Shown: positions 49,202 to 59,060, numbered from the stretch's first letter. The stretch: DNA of 64,000 nt from Ideonella oryzae (GCF_024055665.1 NZ_JAMXMC010000007.1:1-64000), one strand, 5' to 3'. A program made the numbers and translations. Notes: generated from the letters alone by a model not told the origin.

Positions 49202-50605
49202 ATGAGCGAAAGCCTGCACGCGAGCGACCTGATCGAGAACGTGACCTACGACGAGCTGCAGGTCGGCCAGAGCGCGACGCTGCGGCGCACGCTGAGCAAT
49301 GCCGACATCCAGGCCTTCGCCCTGGTCTCGGGCGATGTGAACCCGGCCCATGTGGACCCGGCCTATGCCAACGGCACGCGCTTTCACGGCGTGATCGTGC
49401 ACGGCATGTTCGCCGGCGCGCTGATCTCCACCGTGCTGGGCACCGAGTTCCCCGGCCCGGGCACCATCTACATGTCGCAGACGCTGAAGTTCGAGCGCCC
49501 GGTGCGGGTGGGCGACACGCTGACGGTGACGCTGACGGTGCGCAGCAAGGACGACGCCCACCACAATGTGGTGCTGGATTGCGTGGTGAACAACCAGGCT
49601 GGCGAAGAGGTGGTGTCCGGCGAGGCCCTGGTCAAGGCGCCCAAGGACAAGGTGGTGCGCCCGCGCGCCATCCTGCCGACGATGCACCTGTTCGACCCCG
49701 AGGCCCGGCTGCAGGCCTGGATCGCCAGCCTGGCCGGCGGCGAGCCGGTGCGCTGCGCGGTGGTGCACCCCTGTGACGACGGCTCGCTGCGCGGGGCACT
49801 GGAGGCGGCCCAGCACGGCCTGATCGTGCCGGTGCTGGTGGGCCCGCGCGCGCGCATCGAAGCGGTGGCCGCGGCCGGCGGCCTGTCGCTCGAGGGTGTG
49901 GAGTTGCGCGACAGCGCCCACAGCCACGACAGCGCCGCCCAGGCCGTGGCCCTGGCGGCCGATGGCCAGGTGGCCATGCTGATGAAGGGCAGCCTGCACA
50001 CCGACGAGTTGATGGAGGCCGTGCTGGCCGAGCACCGCCTGCGCACCGAGCGCCGCATGTCGCACGTCTTCCGCTTCGAGGTGCCGGCCTATCCCAAGCC
50101 TCTGCTGGTGACCGACGCGGCGCTGAACATCGCGCCAGACCTGGCGGCCAAGGCCGACATCGTGCGCAACGCCATCGACCTGGCGCACGCGCTGGGTGTG
50201 GCCCAGCCCAAGGTGGCCATCCTGTCGGCCGTGGAGACGGTGACGCCGCGCATCCCCTCCACCGTGGAAGCGGCGGCCCTGTGCAAGATGGCCGACCGCG
50301 GCCAGATCACCGGTGCGCTGCTGGACGGCCCGCTGGCCTTCGACAACGCGATCTCGGCCGAGGCGGCGCGCATCAAGGGCATCGCCTCGCCGGTGGCCGG
50401 CCAGGCCGACATCCTGATGGTGCCCGACCTGGAGGCCGGCAACATGCTGGCCAAGCAGCTGGAGTACCTGGCCGGCGCCGCCAGCTGCGGCGTGGTGCTG
50501 GGCGCGCGCGTGCCCATCGCGCTGACCAGCCGGGCCGACACCGCGGCCTCGCGCATGGCCTCGGCCGCGCTAGCCATGCTGGCCGCCCGGAGTGCCCAGG
50601 CATGA
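49202..50605 (+). CDS. Bifunctional MaoC-like enoyl-CoA hydratase/phosphate acetyltransferase
   Basis: The 467-residue protein fuses an N-terminal MaoC hot-dog domain (~10-135; SGDVNPAHVDPAYA and FHGVIVHGMFAGAL) to a phosphotransacylase domain (~150-460; AEHRLRTERRMSHVF, LLDGPLAFDNAIS, LVPDLEAGN-like segment). The Pta part interconverts acetyl-CoA and acetyl phosphate; the MaoC part may hydrate enoyl-CoA or bind acyl-CoA. ATG 49202 is preferred over GTG 49196. The stop overlaps the ackA start by 4 bp, so the two act as the Pta-Ack pathway. Confidence 0.92.
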   Translation: MSESLHASDLIENVTYDELQVGQSATLRRTLSNADIQAFALVSGDVNPAHVDPAYANGTRFHGVIVHGMFAGALISTVLGTEFPGPGTIYMSQTLKFERPVRVGDTLTVTLTVRSKDDAHHNVVLDCVVNNQAGEEVVSGEALVKAPKDKVVRPRAILPTMHLFDPEARLQAWIASLAGGEPVRCAVVHPCDDGSLRGALEAAQHGLIVPVLVGPRARIEAVAAAGGLSLEGVELRDSAHSHDSAAQAVALAADGQVAMLMKGSLHTDELMEAVLAEHRLRTERRMSHVFRFEVPAYPKPLLVTDAALNIAPDLAAKADIVRNAIDLAHALGVAQPKVAILSAVETVTPRIPSTVEAAALCKMADRGQITGALLDGPLAFDNAISAEAARIKGIASPVAGQADILMVPDLEAGNMLAKQLEYLAGAASCGVVLGARVPIALTSRADTAASRMASAALAMLAARSAQA

Positions 50606-51834
50606 ACGCCGCCGACGCCCTGGCCCTGCCGCCCGGCCTGAGCCGGGTGCTGCGCGGGCACGCGGCGGTGCTCTCGGTCAACGCCGGCTCGTCCTCGCTG
50701 AAGTTCGGCGTCTACGCCGAGCACGGACCGGCCGTCTGGTCGGGCGAGTTCCAGGGCCTGGAGCCCGGTGGCCAGCCCCTGCTGTGCGTGGCCGGCCACG
50801 GCGCCCTGCCGCTGCCCGCGCGCGACGGGCTGGGCCGCTTTGAGCTGGCCCTGGCCCTGCTGGTCGAGACCCTGGGCCAGGCCGGCATCCGGCTCAAGGG
50901 CGTGGCCCACCGCATCGTCCACGGCGGCCAGCGCTTCGTCGAACCCTGTCTGCTGGACGAGGCCACGCTGGCCGCGCTGGCCGAACTCAACCCGCTGGCC
51001 CCGCTGCACCAGCCGCACAACCTGGCCGGCGTGCGCGCGCTGCAGAAGGCCCTGCCGGACCTGCCCCAGGTGGGTTGCTTCGACACCGCCTTCCATGCCG
51101 GCATGCCGGCGGTGGAGCACCGCCTGCCGGTCGACCGCAGCCTGTGGGACCAGGGCGTTCAGCGCTACGGCTTCCACGGCCTGTCCTACCAGTTCGTCAT
51201 GCGCGAGCTGCAACGCCGCACGCCGCGCGCCGGCGGCCGGGTGCTGATGGCCCACCTGGGCAACGGCGCCAGCCTGTGTGCAGCGCGGGATGGTCACTCG
51301 GTGGCCACCACCATGGGCTTCTCGGCCCTGGACGGCCTGATGATGGGCACCCGCAGCGGCAGCGTGGACCCCGGCGTGCTGCTGCACCTGTGGCGCCAGG
51401 GCCAGACGGTGGACCAGGTCGAGACCCTGCTCTACAAGCGCTCGGGCCTCAAGGGCGTGTCCGGTCTGTCGGCCGACATGCGCACGCTGCGCGCCAGCGA
51501 CGCGCCGGCGGCGCAAGAAGCCATCGAGCTGTTCACCTACCGGCTGCTGCGCGAGGCCGGCGCCCTGCTGGCCGTGCTGGGCGGGGTGGACGTGATCGCC
51601 TTCACCGGCGGCATCGGGGAGCATGATGCACAACTGCGTGAGGACCTGCTGACCCGGCTGACCTGGCTGGGCACCCGGCCCGACGCCGCGGCCAACCACG
51701 ATGCCAAGGGGGGCCGGGTCGCCCCCATCCACGCTGCCGGCAGCCCGGTGGAGGTGTGGGTGGTGCCCACCGACGAGGGCCGGGTTGCCGCCCGCGCCAC
51801 TTTTGCCCTGCTGCGTCAGCAGGGCCTGGCCTGA
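50602..51834 (+). CDS. ackA: Acetate kinase
   Basis: The 410-residue enzyme transfers phosphate between acetyl phosphate and ADP, giving ATP and acetate. It has the family N-terminus LSVNAGSSSLKFGVY, HRIVHGG, FDTAFHAGMP, YGFHGLSYQ, AHLGNGASL, and the FTGGIGEH nucleotide site. It starts within the stop of the MaoC-Pta gene (ATGA). About 15 extra residues precede the usual start. Confidence 0.96.
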   Translation: MNAADALALPPGLSRVLRGHAAVLSVNAGSSSLKFGVYAEHGPAVWSGEFQGLEPGGQPLLCVAGHGALPLPARDGLGRFELALALLVETLGQAGIRLKGVAHRIVHGGQRFVEPCLLDEATLAALAELNPLAPLHQPHNLAGVRALQKALPDLPQVGCFDTAFHAGMPAVEHRLPVDRSLWDQGVQRYGFHGLSYQFVMRELQRRTPRAGGRVLMAHLGNGASLCAARDGHSVATTMGFSALDGLMMGTRSGSVDPGVLLHLWRQGQTVDQVETLLYKRSGLKGVSGLSADMRTLRASDAPAAQEAIELFTYRLLREAGALLAVLGGVDVIAFTGGIGEHDAQLREDLLTRLTWLGTRPDAAANHDAKGGRVAPIHAAGSPVEVWVVPTDEGRVAARATFALLRQQGLA

Positions 51835-51847
51835 AGGAGTCCCCGCC

Positions 51848-52951
51848 ATGTCCACCCAGTCGTCCCTGCCCGTCAACCTGGCCTTGCAGGGAGGGGGCGC
51901 CCATGGCGCCTTCACCTGGGGCGTGCTGGACGCTCTGCTGGAGGACGGCCGCATCCGCCCGGTGGCCATCAGCGGCACCAGCGCCGGGGCGATGAACGCG
52001 GTGGCCCTGGCCCAGGGGCTGCTGGACGATGGCGCCGAAGGGGCCCGCGCCAGCCTGCGGCGCTTCTGGAAGGCGGTGGCCGACAGCGTCCCGGCCCTGG
52101 TGGGCATGCTGCCCATGCAGAACCTGGGCACCGGCGCCGTGCCCTGGATGACCCTGGCCCTGGACTGGACCCGTCACCTGGGGCCGGCCAACTTCAACCC
52201 GCTGGACATCAACCCGCTGCGCGAGGTGGTGCAGGCGCAGTTCAACTTCGAGCGTCTGCGCCGCGAGACCCCGGTCAAGCTGCTGGTGGCCACCACCGAG
52301 GCCGACACCGGCCGCACCCGCCTGTTCACCGAGGAAGAAATCAGCTGCGAGGTGCTGCTGGCCTCGGCCTGCCTGCCCACCCTGTTCCACCCGGTGGTGA
52401 TCGACGGCGTGGCCTACTGGGATGGCGGCTACAGCGCCAACCCGGCGGTGCTGCCGCTGGTGGCGGAAGGCCGCGCCCGCGACACCCTGCTGGTGCTGCT
52501 CAACCCGCTGCACTATGCGCAGACACCCCAGACCGGGGCCGACATCCAGGCCCGACTCAGCGCGATGAGCGTGCAGGCCGGCTTTCTGCGCGAGATGCAG
52601 TTGCTGGCCCAGGCCCAGCAGCGGGCCCGGCGCCGCTGGTGGCCAGCCGACCGGCTGGACCGGCTGTTGGCCCGCAGCCGCTTTCACCTGCTCGACGGCG
52701 GCGCCCTGCTGGGCGAGCTGTCCGTCGAAAGCAAGATGATGGTGCAGCACGACTTCCTGCTGACGCTGTTCGAGCAGGGCCGCGCGCTGGCCACCCAGTG
52801 GCTGGCCCGGCACGGCGCCCAACTGGGCCAGGCCGCCAGCGTGGACCTGTCACGCGTCTTCACCGCCTGCGGTGCGGCCCTGCCCCTGCCGGCCCTGCCC
52901 GCGCCAGACGCCCCGGCTTCTGGCCGTTCTGCCTCTGACCGTCCCGCCTGA
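51848..52951 (+). CDS. Patatin-like phospholipase
   Basis: The 367-residue protein has the oxyanion-hole motif GGGAHGAF, the nucleophile elbow GTSAG and the catalytic Asp in DGGYSANP, which together form the patatin Ser-Asp dyad. Patatins hydrolyse lipid acyl esters; some act on PHA granules or on phospholipids. No membrane span or signal peptide is evident. AGGAG lies before the ATG. Located between ackA and the PHA synthase gene, it may release fatty acids or act at granule surfaces, which is inference. Confidence 0.9.
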   Translation: MSTQSSLPVNLALQGGGAHGAFTWGVLDALLEDGRIRPVAISGTSAGAMNAVALAQGLLDDGAEGARASLRRFWKAVADSVPALVGMLPMQNLGTGAVPWMTLALDWTRHLGPANFNPLDINPLREVVQAQFNFERLRRETPVKLLVATTEADTGRTRLFTEEEISCEVLLASACLPTLFHPVVIDGVAYWDGGYSANPAVLPLVAEGRARDTLLVLLNPLHYAQTPQTGADIQARLSAMSVQAGFLREMQLLAQAQQRARRRWWPADRLDRLLARSRFHLLDGGALLGELSVESKMMVQHDFLLTLFEQGRALATQWLARHGAQLGQAASVDLSRVFTACGAALPLPALPAPDAPASGRSASDRPA

Positions 52952-52971
52952 ATGCCCCCATGAAGGTCCCC

Positions 52972-54732
52972 ATGAAAGACAACGCCACCCCCGCGCTCAC
53001 CGCCGAAGAGCATGCCCGCCGCACCGCCACCCAGTTCGACAGCCGGCTGCATGCGGCCCTGGCGCCCATGAGCAGCGGGCTGTCGCCCATCTCGCTGGCC
53101 CTGGCGGGCATGGACTGGGCCTTGCACCTGGCCAGCCAGCCGGCCCAGGCTGCCCGCCTGGCCACCGCGGTCCAGCAGAGCGCACTGCACTGGTGGGCCG
53201 ACACCCTGCACAACCGCCCGGAGGACGACGCCGACCCGCGCTTTGCGCACCCGGGCTGGAAGCACTGGCCCTGGGCGCCCGTGGTGCATGCCTACCACGA
53301 GGCCGAGGCCTGGTGGGACGACGCCACCCGGCTGCGCGGCATGGAGCCGCACCACCAGGAGATGGCACGCTTCTACGCCCGCCAGTGGCTGGACATGCTC
53401 TCGCCGAGCAACACCGGCCTGTGGGGCAACCCCGAGGTGCGCGAACGCACCCGTGAGACCCTGGGCAGCAACCTGCTCAACGGCTGGATCAACGCGCTGG
53501 ACGGCTGGCGCCAGCAGCACGGCCTGGCCCCGGTGCGGCCCACCGAACACGAGTACCGCCCTGGCCGCGACGTGGCCGTCACCCCGGGCCGGGTGGTGCA
53601 CCGCAACCACCTGAGCGAGCTGCTGCAGTTCTCGCCCACCACGCCCACGGTGCAGCGCGAGCCGGTCTTCATCGTCCCCTCGTGGATCATGAAGTACTAC
53701 ATCCTGGATCTCTCGCCGCACAACTCCTTCGTCAAGTGGCTGACCGACCAGGGCCACACCGTGTTCATCCTGAGCTGGCGCAACCCGGACGAGAACGACG
53801 CGCTGCTGGACATGGCCGACTACCTGCACGAGGGCGTGTTCGACAACCTGGCGGCCATCAAGGCCCTGGTGCCCGACTGCGAGGCGGTCCATGCCTGCGG
53901 CTACTGCCTGGGCGGCACGCTGCTGTCCATCGCCGCGGCGGCGCTCTCCCGCCCGGGCCAGATCGAGCAGGCCCACCTGCTGCCCGCGCTGAAGACGGTG
54001 TCGCTGCTGGCGGCCGAGACCGACTTCACCGAACCCGGCGAGATGGGCGTGCTGATCGACGAATCGCAGGTGGCGCTGCTGGAGGACATGATGGCCGAGC
54101 GCGGCTTCCTCAGCGGCCCGCAGATGGGCGGGGCCTTCCAGTACCTGCACTCGCGCGAACTGGTCTGGTCGCAGGCCCTGCGCGAGCTGTGGCTGGGCGA
54201 GAGCGACCAGCCCAACGACCTGATGGCCTGGAACAGCGACACCACCCGCATGCCCGCGGTGATGCACAGCGAGTACCTGCGGCGCTGCTACCTGCGCAAC
54301 GAGCTGGCCGAGGGCCGCTTCCCGGTGGAGGGCCGGGCCGTCTCGCTGGCCGACATCCGGGTGCCGATGTTCGTCGTGGGCACCGAGAAGGACCACGTCT
54401 CGCCCTGGAAGTCGGTCTACAAGATCCACCGCCTGGCCGACACCGAGATCACCTTCGTGCTGACCAGTGGCGGCCACAACGCCGGCATCGTCAGCGAACC
54501 CGGCCACCCGCACCGCCACTACGCCATGCTGACCCGCCCGGACGACGGCCCCTGGCTGACCTGCAGCGACTGGCAGGATCAGGCCTTGCCGCAGGACGGC
54601 TCCTGGTGGACCGCCTGGCACCAGTGGCTGATCGGCCATGGCAGCGGCACGGTGCCGGGCCGCCTGCCGCTGGAAGACGCCACGCTGGGCCCGGCGCCAG
54701 GCCACTACGTGCATCAGCATTACCTGGACTGA
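52972..54732 (+). CDS. phaC: Polyhydroxyalkanoate synthase (class I-like PhaC)
   Basis: The 586-residue alpha/beta-hydrolase polymerises 3-hydroxyacyl-CoA. It has the PhaC lipase-box variant GYCLGG with the nucleophilic Cys312, the conserved FIVPSWIMKYYILDLSPHNS segment, and late Asp and His in GTEKDHVSPW and GGHNAGIV. ATG 52972 has AAGG upstream; ATG 52960 in frame adds four residues. It sits in the fabI-pta-ackA-patatin run rather than with phaA/phaB, so it may serve as an electron and carbon sink at low oxygen. Confidence 0.93.
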   Translation: MKDNATPALTAEEHARRTATQFDSRLHAALAPMSSGLSPISLALAGMDWALHLASQPAQAARLATAVQQSALHWWADTLHNRPEDDADPRFAHPGWKHWPWAPVVHAYHEAEAWWDDATRLRGMEPHHQEMARFYARQWLDMLSPSNTGLWGNPEVRERTRETLGSNLLNGWINALDGWRQQHGLAPVRPTEHEYRPGRDVAVTPGRVVHRNHLSELLQFSPTTPTVQREPVFIVPSWIMKYYILDLSPHNSFVKWLTDQGHTVFILSWRNPDENDALLDMADYLHEGVFDNLAAIKALVPDCEAVHACGYCLGGTLLSIAAAALSRPGQIEQAHLLPALKTVSLLAAETDFTEPGEMGVLIDESQVALLEDMMAERGFLSGPQMGGAFQYLHSRELVWSQALRELWLGESDQPNDLMAWNSDTTRMPAVMHSEYLRRCYLRNELAEGRFPVEGRAVSLADIRVPMFVVGTEKDHVSPWKSVYKIHRLADTEITFVLTSGGHNAGIVSEPGHPHRHYAMLTRPDDGPWLTCSDWQDQALPQDGSWWTAWHQWLIGHGSGTVPGRLPLEDATLGPAPGHYVHQHYLD

Positions 54733-54756
54733 GTCGCCAACCGAGCCCCCCATTTC

Positions 54757-57468
54757 ATGCCCCAGGCCCCCCCCCGCCCCCGCGGCGCCTTTGCACGCTT
54801 TCTGCGCCGCCAGCACGGCGGCCACCGCTTCCGCCGCCTGATCTGGTGGGGCCATGCGGTCGGTGGCCCCTCGCACCGCCATGCGGCAGCCCAGGTGGGC
54901 GGACCGCTGCGCAGCACGGCCCGCCTGTCGCCAGAGGCTGCCCTGGCCCACTGGCACAGCAGCACCGAAGGACTCACCGAAGCCCAGGCCCAGCGGGTGC
55001 GCCGGCGGGTGGGCCCCAACCAGGTCGGCACCGAAGGGCCGCTGCCCTGGCCTCAACACCTGTGGCAGGCCTATCGCAGCCCCTTCAGCCTGCTGCTGAC
55101 CGCGCTGGCCGCCATTTCCTGGCTGACGCAGGACCTGCGCTCGGCCATCGTCATCCTGGCCATGGTGGCCCTGGCCACCGGCATGCGCTTCGTGCAGGAG
55201 CGGCGCAGCAGCCATGCCGCCGACGCGCTCAAGGCCATGGTGAGCAGCCAGGCCAGCGTGCTGCGTCCCGGCCAGACGGCGCAGGAGGCGCCAATGGCCC
55301 GTCTGGTGCCGGGCGATGTGGTGCTGCTGTCGGCCGGTGACATGGTGCCGTCCGATGCGCGGGTGCTGACGGCCAAGGATCTGTTCGTCAACCAGGCCGC
55401 CATGACCGGCGAGAGCCTGCCAGTGGAGAAGCAAGCCCGGGCGCTGGAGACCGTGACCGACCCGCTGGCGGCGGACAACCTGGTCTTCATGGGAACCAAC
55501 GTGGTCTCGGGCTCGGCCACGGTGCTGGTGGTGGCCACCGGCTCACTCACCTTCTTCGGCGCGCTGGCCGGCCACGCCGCCAGCACCGAACGCGTGCCCA
55601 CCCAGTTCGAGGCCGGCATCAACCAGGTCAGCCGCCTGTTGCTGCGCCTGATGGCCGTGATGGTGCCGCTGGTGCTGCTGTTCAATGGCTGGGGCCATGG
55701 CAACTGGCTGGAAGCCTTTCTGTTCGCCCTGTCGGTGGCGGTGGGGCTCACACCCGAGATGCTGCCGATGATCGTCACCAGCACGCTGGCCAAGGGTGCG
55801 GTGGCCATGGCCAAGCGCCAGGTCATCGTCAAGCGGCTGGACGCGATCCAGAACCTGGGCGCCATGGACGTGCTGTGCACCGACAAAACCGGTACGCTGA
55901 CGCAGGACCACATCGCGCTGTCGCATGCCATCGATGCCTGGGGCCGCCCCGACGACGGCCCGCTGCGCTGGGCCTGGCTCAACAGCCAGCACCAGACCGG
56001 TCTGAAAAACCCGATGGACCGCGCGCTGCTGGCCCGCGGCGACCTGGCCAGCGCCTGCGGTGGCTGGACCAAGCTCGACGAGGTGCCCTTCGACTTCCAG
56101 CGCCGGCGCATGTCGGTGGTGCTGCAACCGCCGGCCGCAGAGGCTGCCGCCCGCCTCGTCTGCAAGGGTGCGGTGGAGGAGGTGCTGGCCTGCTGCCAGG
56201 CCGTGGTGGCCCGCGAGGGGCAAGGTGAGACGGCACAGCCGCTCACACCCGAGCGGCTGGCCGAGATCCGCGCCACCGCGGCACGCCTGAGTGCCGAAGG
56301 CCTGCGGGTGGTGGCCGTGGCCTGGCGCGAGGTACCGCCCCAGGCGGCCTACCATGTGACCGATGAGACCGCGCTGACCCTGGCGGGTTTCGTCGCCTTC
56401 CTGGACCCGCCCAAGGACAGCACTGCGCCCGCCCTGCAGGCCCTGGCCGCGCACGGCGTGACGGTCAAGGTGCTGACCGGCGACAGCGATGCGGTCACCC
56501 GCCAGGTCTGCCAGCAGGTGGGCCTGCCGGTGACGGGCCTGCTGCTGGGCGCGCAGGTGGCCGCCCTGGACGACACCGCACTGCAGGCTGCAGTGCAAGA
56601 GGCCAACGTGTTCGCCAGGCTGGCCCCGCAGGACAAGGAGCGCATCGTGAAGGCGCTGCGGGCCCAGGGCCATGTGGTGGGCTTCATGGGGGACGGCATC
56701 AACGACGCGCCGGCCCTGCACGCGGCCGACGTGGGCATCTCGGTGGACTCGGGCGTGGACATCGCCAAGGAAGTGGCCGACATCATCCTGCTGGAAAAGA
56801 GCCTGCTGGTGCTGGACGCCGGCGTGGTGGAGGGCCGCAAGACCTTCGCCAACATGCTCAAGTACATCAAGATGGCCGTCAGCAGCAACTTCGGCAATGT
56901 GCTGTCGGTGCTGGCGGCCAGCCTGCTGCTACCTTTCCTGCCCATGCTGCCCATGCACCTGCTGGTGCAGAACCTGCTGTACGACTTCAGCCAGGCGGCC
57001 GTGCCCTTCGACCGGGTGGACGCGGACCTGCTGGACCGCCCGCAGCGCTGGAACCCCGACGAGCTGGGCCGCTTCATGCTGACCTTCGGCCCCATCAGCT
57101 CGATCTTCGACCTGGCCACCTTCGCGCTGATGTGGTGGGGCTACGGCGCTCAGACAGTCGCCCAGCAGACGCTGTTCCAGAGCGGCTGGTTCGTCGAGAG
57201 CCTGCTGACCCAGACCCTGGTGGTGCACCTGATCCGCAGCCCGCGCCTGCCCTTCATCGGCAGCCGCGCCGCACCGGCCCTGCTGGCCACCACCGGCGCG
57301 CTGGCGGTGCTGGCCCTGTGGCTGCCCCAGGGGCCGCTGGCCCCCTGGCTGAAGCTGCAGCCCCTGCCGGCCAGCTACTTCACGCTGCTGCCTGTGCTGC
57401 TGCTGGGCTACATGGCCGGGGTGCAATGGGCCAAGCGCGCCTGGGTGCGCCGCCACGGCTGGCAGTGA
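54757..57468 (+). CDS. mgtA: Magnesium-transporting P-type ATPase (MgtA/MgtB type)
   Basis: The 903-residue P-type ATPase of class IIIB has the actuator TGES, the phosphorylation motif DKTGT (Asp376), the hinge GDGINDAPAL, and about ten membrane helices including the C-terminal set. The first ~45 residues are Arg/His-rich, as in MgtA. The reaction is ATP-driven Mg2+ import. No Mg2+ riboswitch or leader peptide is seen in the 24 bp after phaC, so it is likely co-transcribed with the upstream metabolic genes. Confidence 0.92.
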   Translation: MPQAPPRPRGAFARFLRRQHGGHRFRRLIWWGHAVGGPSHRHAAAQVGGPLRSTARLSPEAALAHWHSSTEGLTEAQAQRVRRRVGPNQVGTEGPLPWPQHLWQAYRSPFSLLLTALAAISWLTQDLRSAIVILAMVALATGMRFVQERRSSHAADALKAMVSSQASVLRPGQTAQEAPMARLVPGDVVLLSAGDMVPSDARVLTAKDLFVNQAAMTGESLPVEKQARALETVTDPLAADNLVFMGTNVVSGSATVLVVATGSLTFFGALAGHAASTERVPTQFEAGINQVSRLLLRLMAVMVPLVLLFNGWGHGNWLEAFLFALSVAVGLTPEMLPMIVTSTLAKGAVAMAKRQVIVKRLDAIQNLGAMDVLCTDKTGTLTQDHIALSHAIDAWGRPDDGPLRWAWLNSQHQTGLKNPMDRALLARGDLASACGGWTKLDEVPFDFQRRRMSVVLQPPAAEAAARLVCKGAVEEVLACCQAVVAREGQGETAQPLTPERLAEIRATAARLSAEGLRVVAVAWREVPPQAAYHVTDETALTLAGFVAFLDPPKDSTAPALQALAAHGVTVKVLTGDSDAVTRQVCQQVGLPVTGLLLGAQVAALDDTALQAAVQEANVFARLAPQDKERIVKALRAQGHVVGFMGDGINDAPALHAADVGISVDSGVDIAKEVADIILLEKSLLVLDAGVVEGRKTFANMLKYIKMAVSSNFGNVLSVLAASLLLPFLPMLPMHLLVQNLLYDFSQAAVPFDRVDADLLDRPQRWNPDELGRFMLTFGPISSIFDLATFALMWWGYGAQTVAQQTLFQSGWFVESLLTQTLVVHLIRSPRLPFIGSRAAPALLATTGALAVLALWLPQGPLAPWLKLQPLPASYFTLLPVLLLGYMAGVQWAKRAWVRRHGWQ

Positions 57469-57576
57469 CCCGCTCTGCAGGCGCACCGCATCCTCAGGGC
57501 TGAGGTTGCCGCGGCCACGCGCCGCCTCAAGACTGCCCCCAAACAGAGAACGGCAGACCGAGGGAGAAACAAGGAC

Positions 57577-58065
57577 ATGGACCTGATCCAGGCCCTGAGC
57601 CGAGGCCCCCAGCAATGGCGCGGCCTGGGGCGCAACCACGAGGACGAGGAGTTCACCGGACGGCTGGCGCTGCAGCCCTTGATGGAGGAGCGCGGCGTGC
57701 TGCTGCGCTACCGCGCGCTGCGGCTGCCGGACGGTCGCCAAGTGCACGAGGAAGCGACGCTGCTGGCCCGCGACGCCGAGGGTCAGCTGTGCCTGTGGCC
57801 GGTGATGAGCGAGCTGCCCGGCATCTGGTGCCACCGCATCGTGCTGCCCGCGGGGAGGCATGACGCGGCCCCCGACACGCAGGGCCGCTGGGAAGTGCGC
57901 TTCACCACCGGACTGAGCGAAGAGGCCGCGCGCTTCCGCGAAGAGATCCGGCTGGTGCTGGATCCGGCGGGCGAACTGCACTACGCCCATGCCTGGGGTC
58001 TGCCCGGTGGCGCGTTCGCCGACCGCTCGGCCTGCGCGATGCGGGCCCTGCCCACACCGCCCTGA
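57577..58065 (+). CDS. Conserved small protein of unknown function
   Basis: The 162-residue cytoplasmic protein is predicted mostly beta (RLALQPLMEERGVLLRYRAL, GQLCLWPVMSELPGIW, GRWEVRFTTG), suggesting a beta-barrel or lipocalin-like fold. No catalytic motif is obvious. It lies 108 bp after mgtA and its stop is only 9 bp from the stop of a convergent gene. Confidence 0.55.
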   Translation: MDLIQALSRGPQQWRGLGRNHEDEEFTGRLALQPLMEERGVLLRYRALRLPDGRQVHEEATLLARDAEGQLCLWPVMSELPGIWCHRIVLPAGRHDAAPDTQGRWEVRFTTGLSEEAARFREEIRLVLDPAGELHYAHAWGLPGGAFADRSACAMRALPTPP

Positions 58066-58074
58066 GCAGCGCGC

Positions 58075-59052
58075 TCAGACCACCCGCAGCACGACCAGGG
58101 TCTGGTTGAGCAGTTGGTAGGCGATCTCGCCAAAGGTCACCGGACCCTGCACGCCGCCGATGGCCTTGCCCTCCAGCTCGCCGAACAGGAAGTTCAGGAT
58201 GCAGTTGCAGGACATCACCGCGCCGTCGAACTGGCGATCGGCCAGGGCGGCGCGAAAGGCGGCCGCATAGTCGTCCACCGGCCTGGCGACGTGGTAGTCC
58301 ACCCCCGGGAACACCGGGGCGTACAGGCTCACGCGGTGCTCGCCCACCTTCTGCAACGAGACATTGATGTGCGCCCCGGCGAAGTCGCCCACCAGCGGCA
58401 AGCGCCCATGGGCCAGACCGCGGCTGCGCAGGTAGTCGGCCAGGCGCACGGTCTCGCCATTGACCTGGCAGGTCTCGACCTGGTCGCCCACGCTGTCGAA
58501 GCGGATCAGATCGCCACCATCCGGCTCGAAGAGGTTGACGATCTCGACCAGCGCCAGCCGGCCTTCCGGCAGCGCCAGATGGGCCACCACCGCACGGTCC
58601 TCGTACTTCTGGCCGGTGCTGCCCTCGTAGACCTTGGGCGACACCCGCCCCAGCTCGCTCAGGTGCACGCCGGCGATCCAGCCCACGGTGGGCTTGACGA
58701 AGGCTTCCTCGTAGCTGGCGGCCTCGGCCGCAAAGCGGCGCAGCGTGGGGCTGGCCGCCGGGATGATGGTCAGCGACACGCCGTTGTCGGGCGCCTCACC
58801 GCTGATGCGGGCCAGCTCGTCCGGGCCGTAGCTGCCGATGTGGACCTGGCCCAGGCCGGACAGGTCGGTGACGAACAGGCGCTCGTCCTGCACCACCACG
58901 CCACCGGTCTCGACCATGAAGTAGGGAATGGTGCCGCCGATCCAGTTGCCGTGGGGCAGGCGGTCCAGCACGGCTTCAGGGCCCGCCACGCTCAGGGGCA
59001 GGCCGCGGCGGATCATCTCGCTGGCGGCCTCGATGGACATCAGTTGGTTCAT
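58075..59052 (-). CDS. Uncharacterised conserved protein (DUF6976-like)
   Basis: The 325-residue protein has no signal peptide. Recognisable parts include MNQLMSIEAASEMIRRGLPL, NWIGGTIPYFM, HINVSLQKVGEHRVSLYAPVFPG and a Cys-rich VMSCNCILNF near the end that could bind a metal. I recall similar proteins annotated as DUF6976; no function is known to me. ATG 59052 is chosen because the longer open frame runs into the small upstream gene. It is the second gene of a two-gene unit. Confidence 0.6.
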   Translation of the reverse strand: MNQLMSIEAASEMIRRGLPLSVAGPEAVLDRLPHGNWIGGTIPYFMVETGGVVVQDERLFVTDLSGLGQVHIGSYGPDELARISGEAPDNGVSLTIIPAASPTLRRFAAEAASYEEAFVKPTVGWIAGVHLSELGRVSPKVYEGSTGQKYEDRAVVAHLALPEGRLALVEIVNLFEPDGGDLIRFDSVGDQVETCQVNGETVRLADYLRSRGLAHGRLPLVGDFAGAHINVSLQKVGEHRVSLYAPVFPGVDYHVARPVDDYAAAFRAALADRQFDGAVMSCNCILNFLFGELEGKAIGGVQGPVTFGEIAYQLLNQTLVVLRVV

Positions 59053-59060
59053 GGTGTGCC

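Noticed and set aside
52684-55434. Very long open frame on the minus strand opposite the patatin, phaC and mgtA genes
   Set aside because: High-GC codon bias leaves open frames opposite real genes. The translation is His/Gln/Gly/Arg-rich with no domain, and the plus-strand genes explain the region fully.
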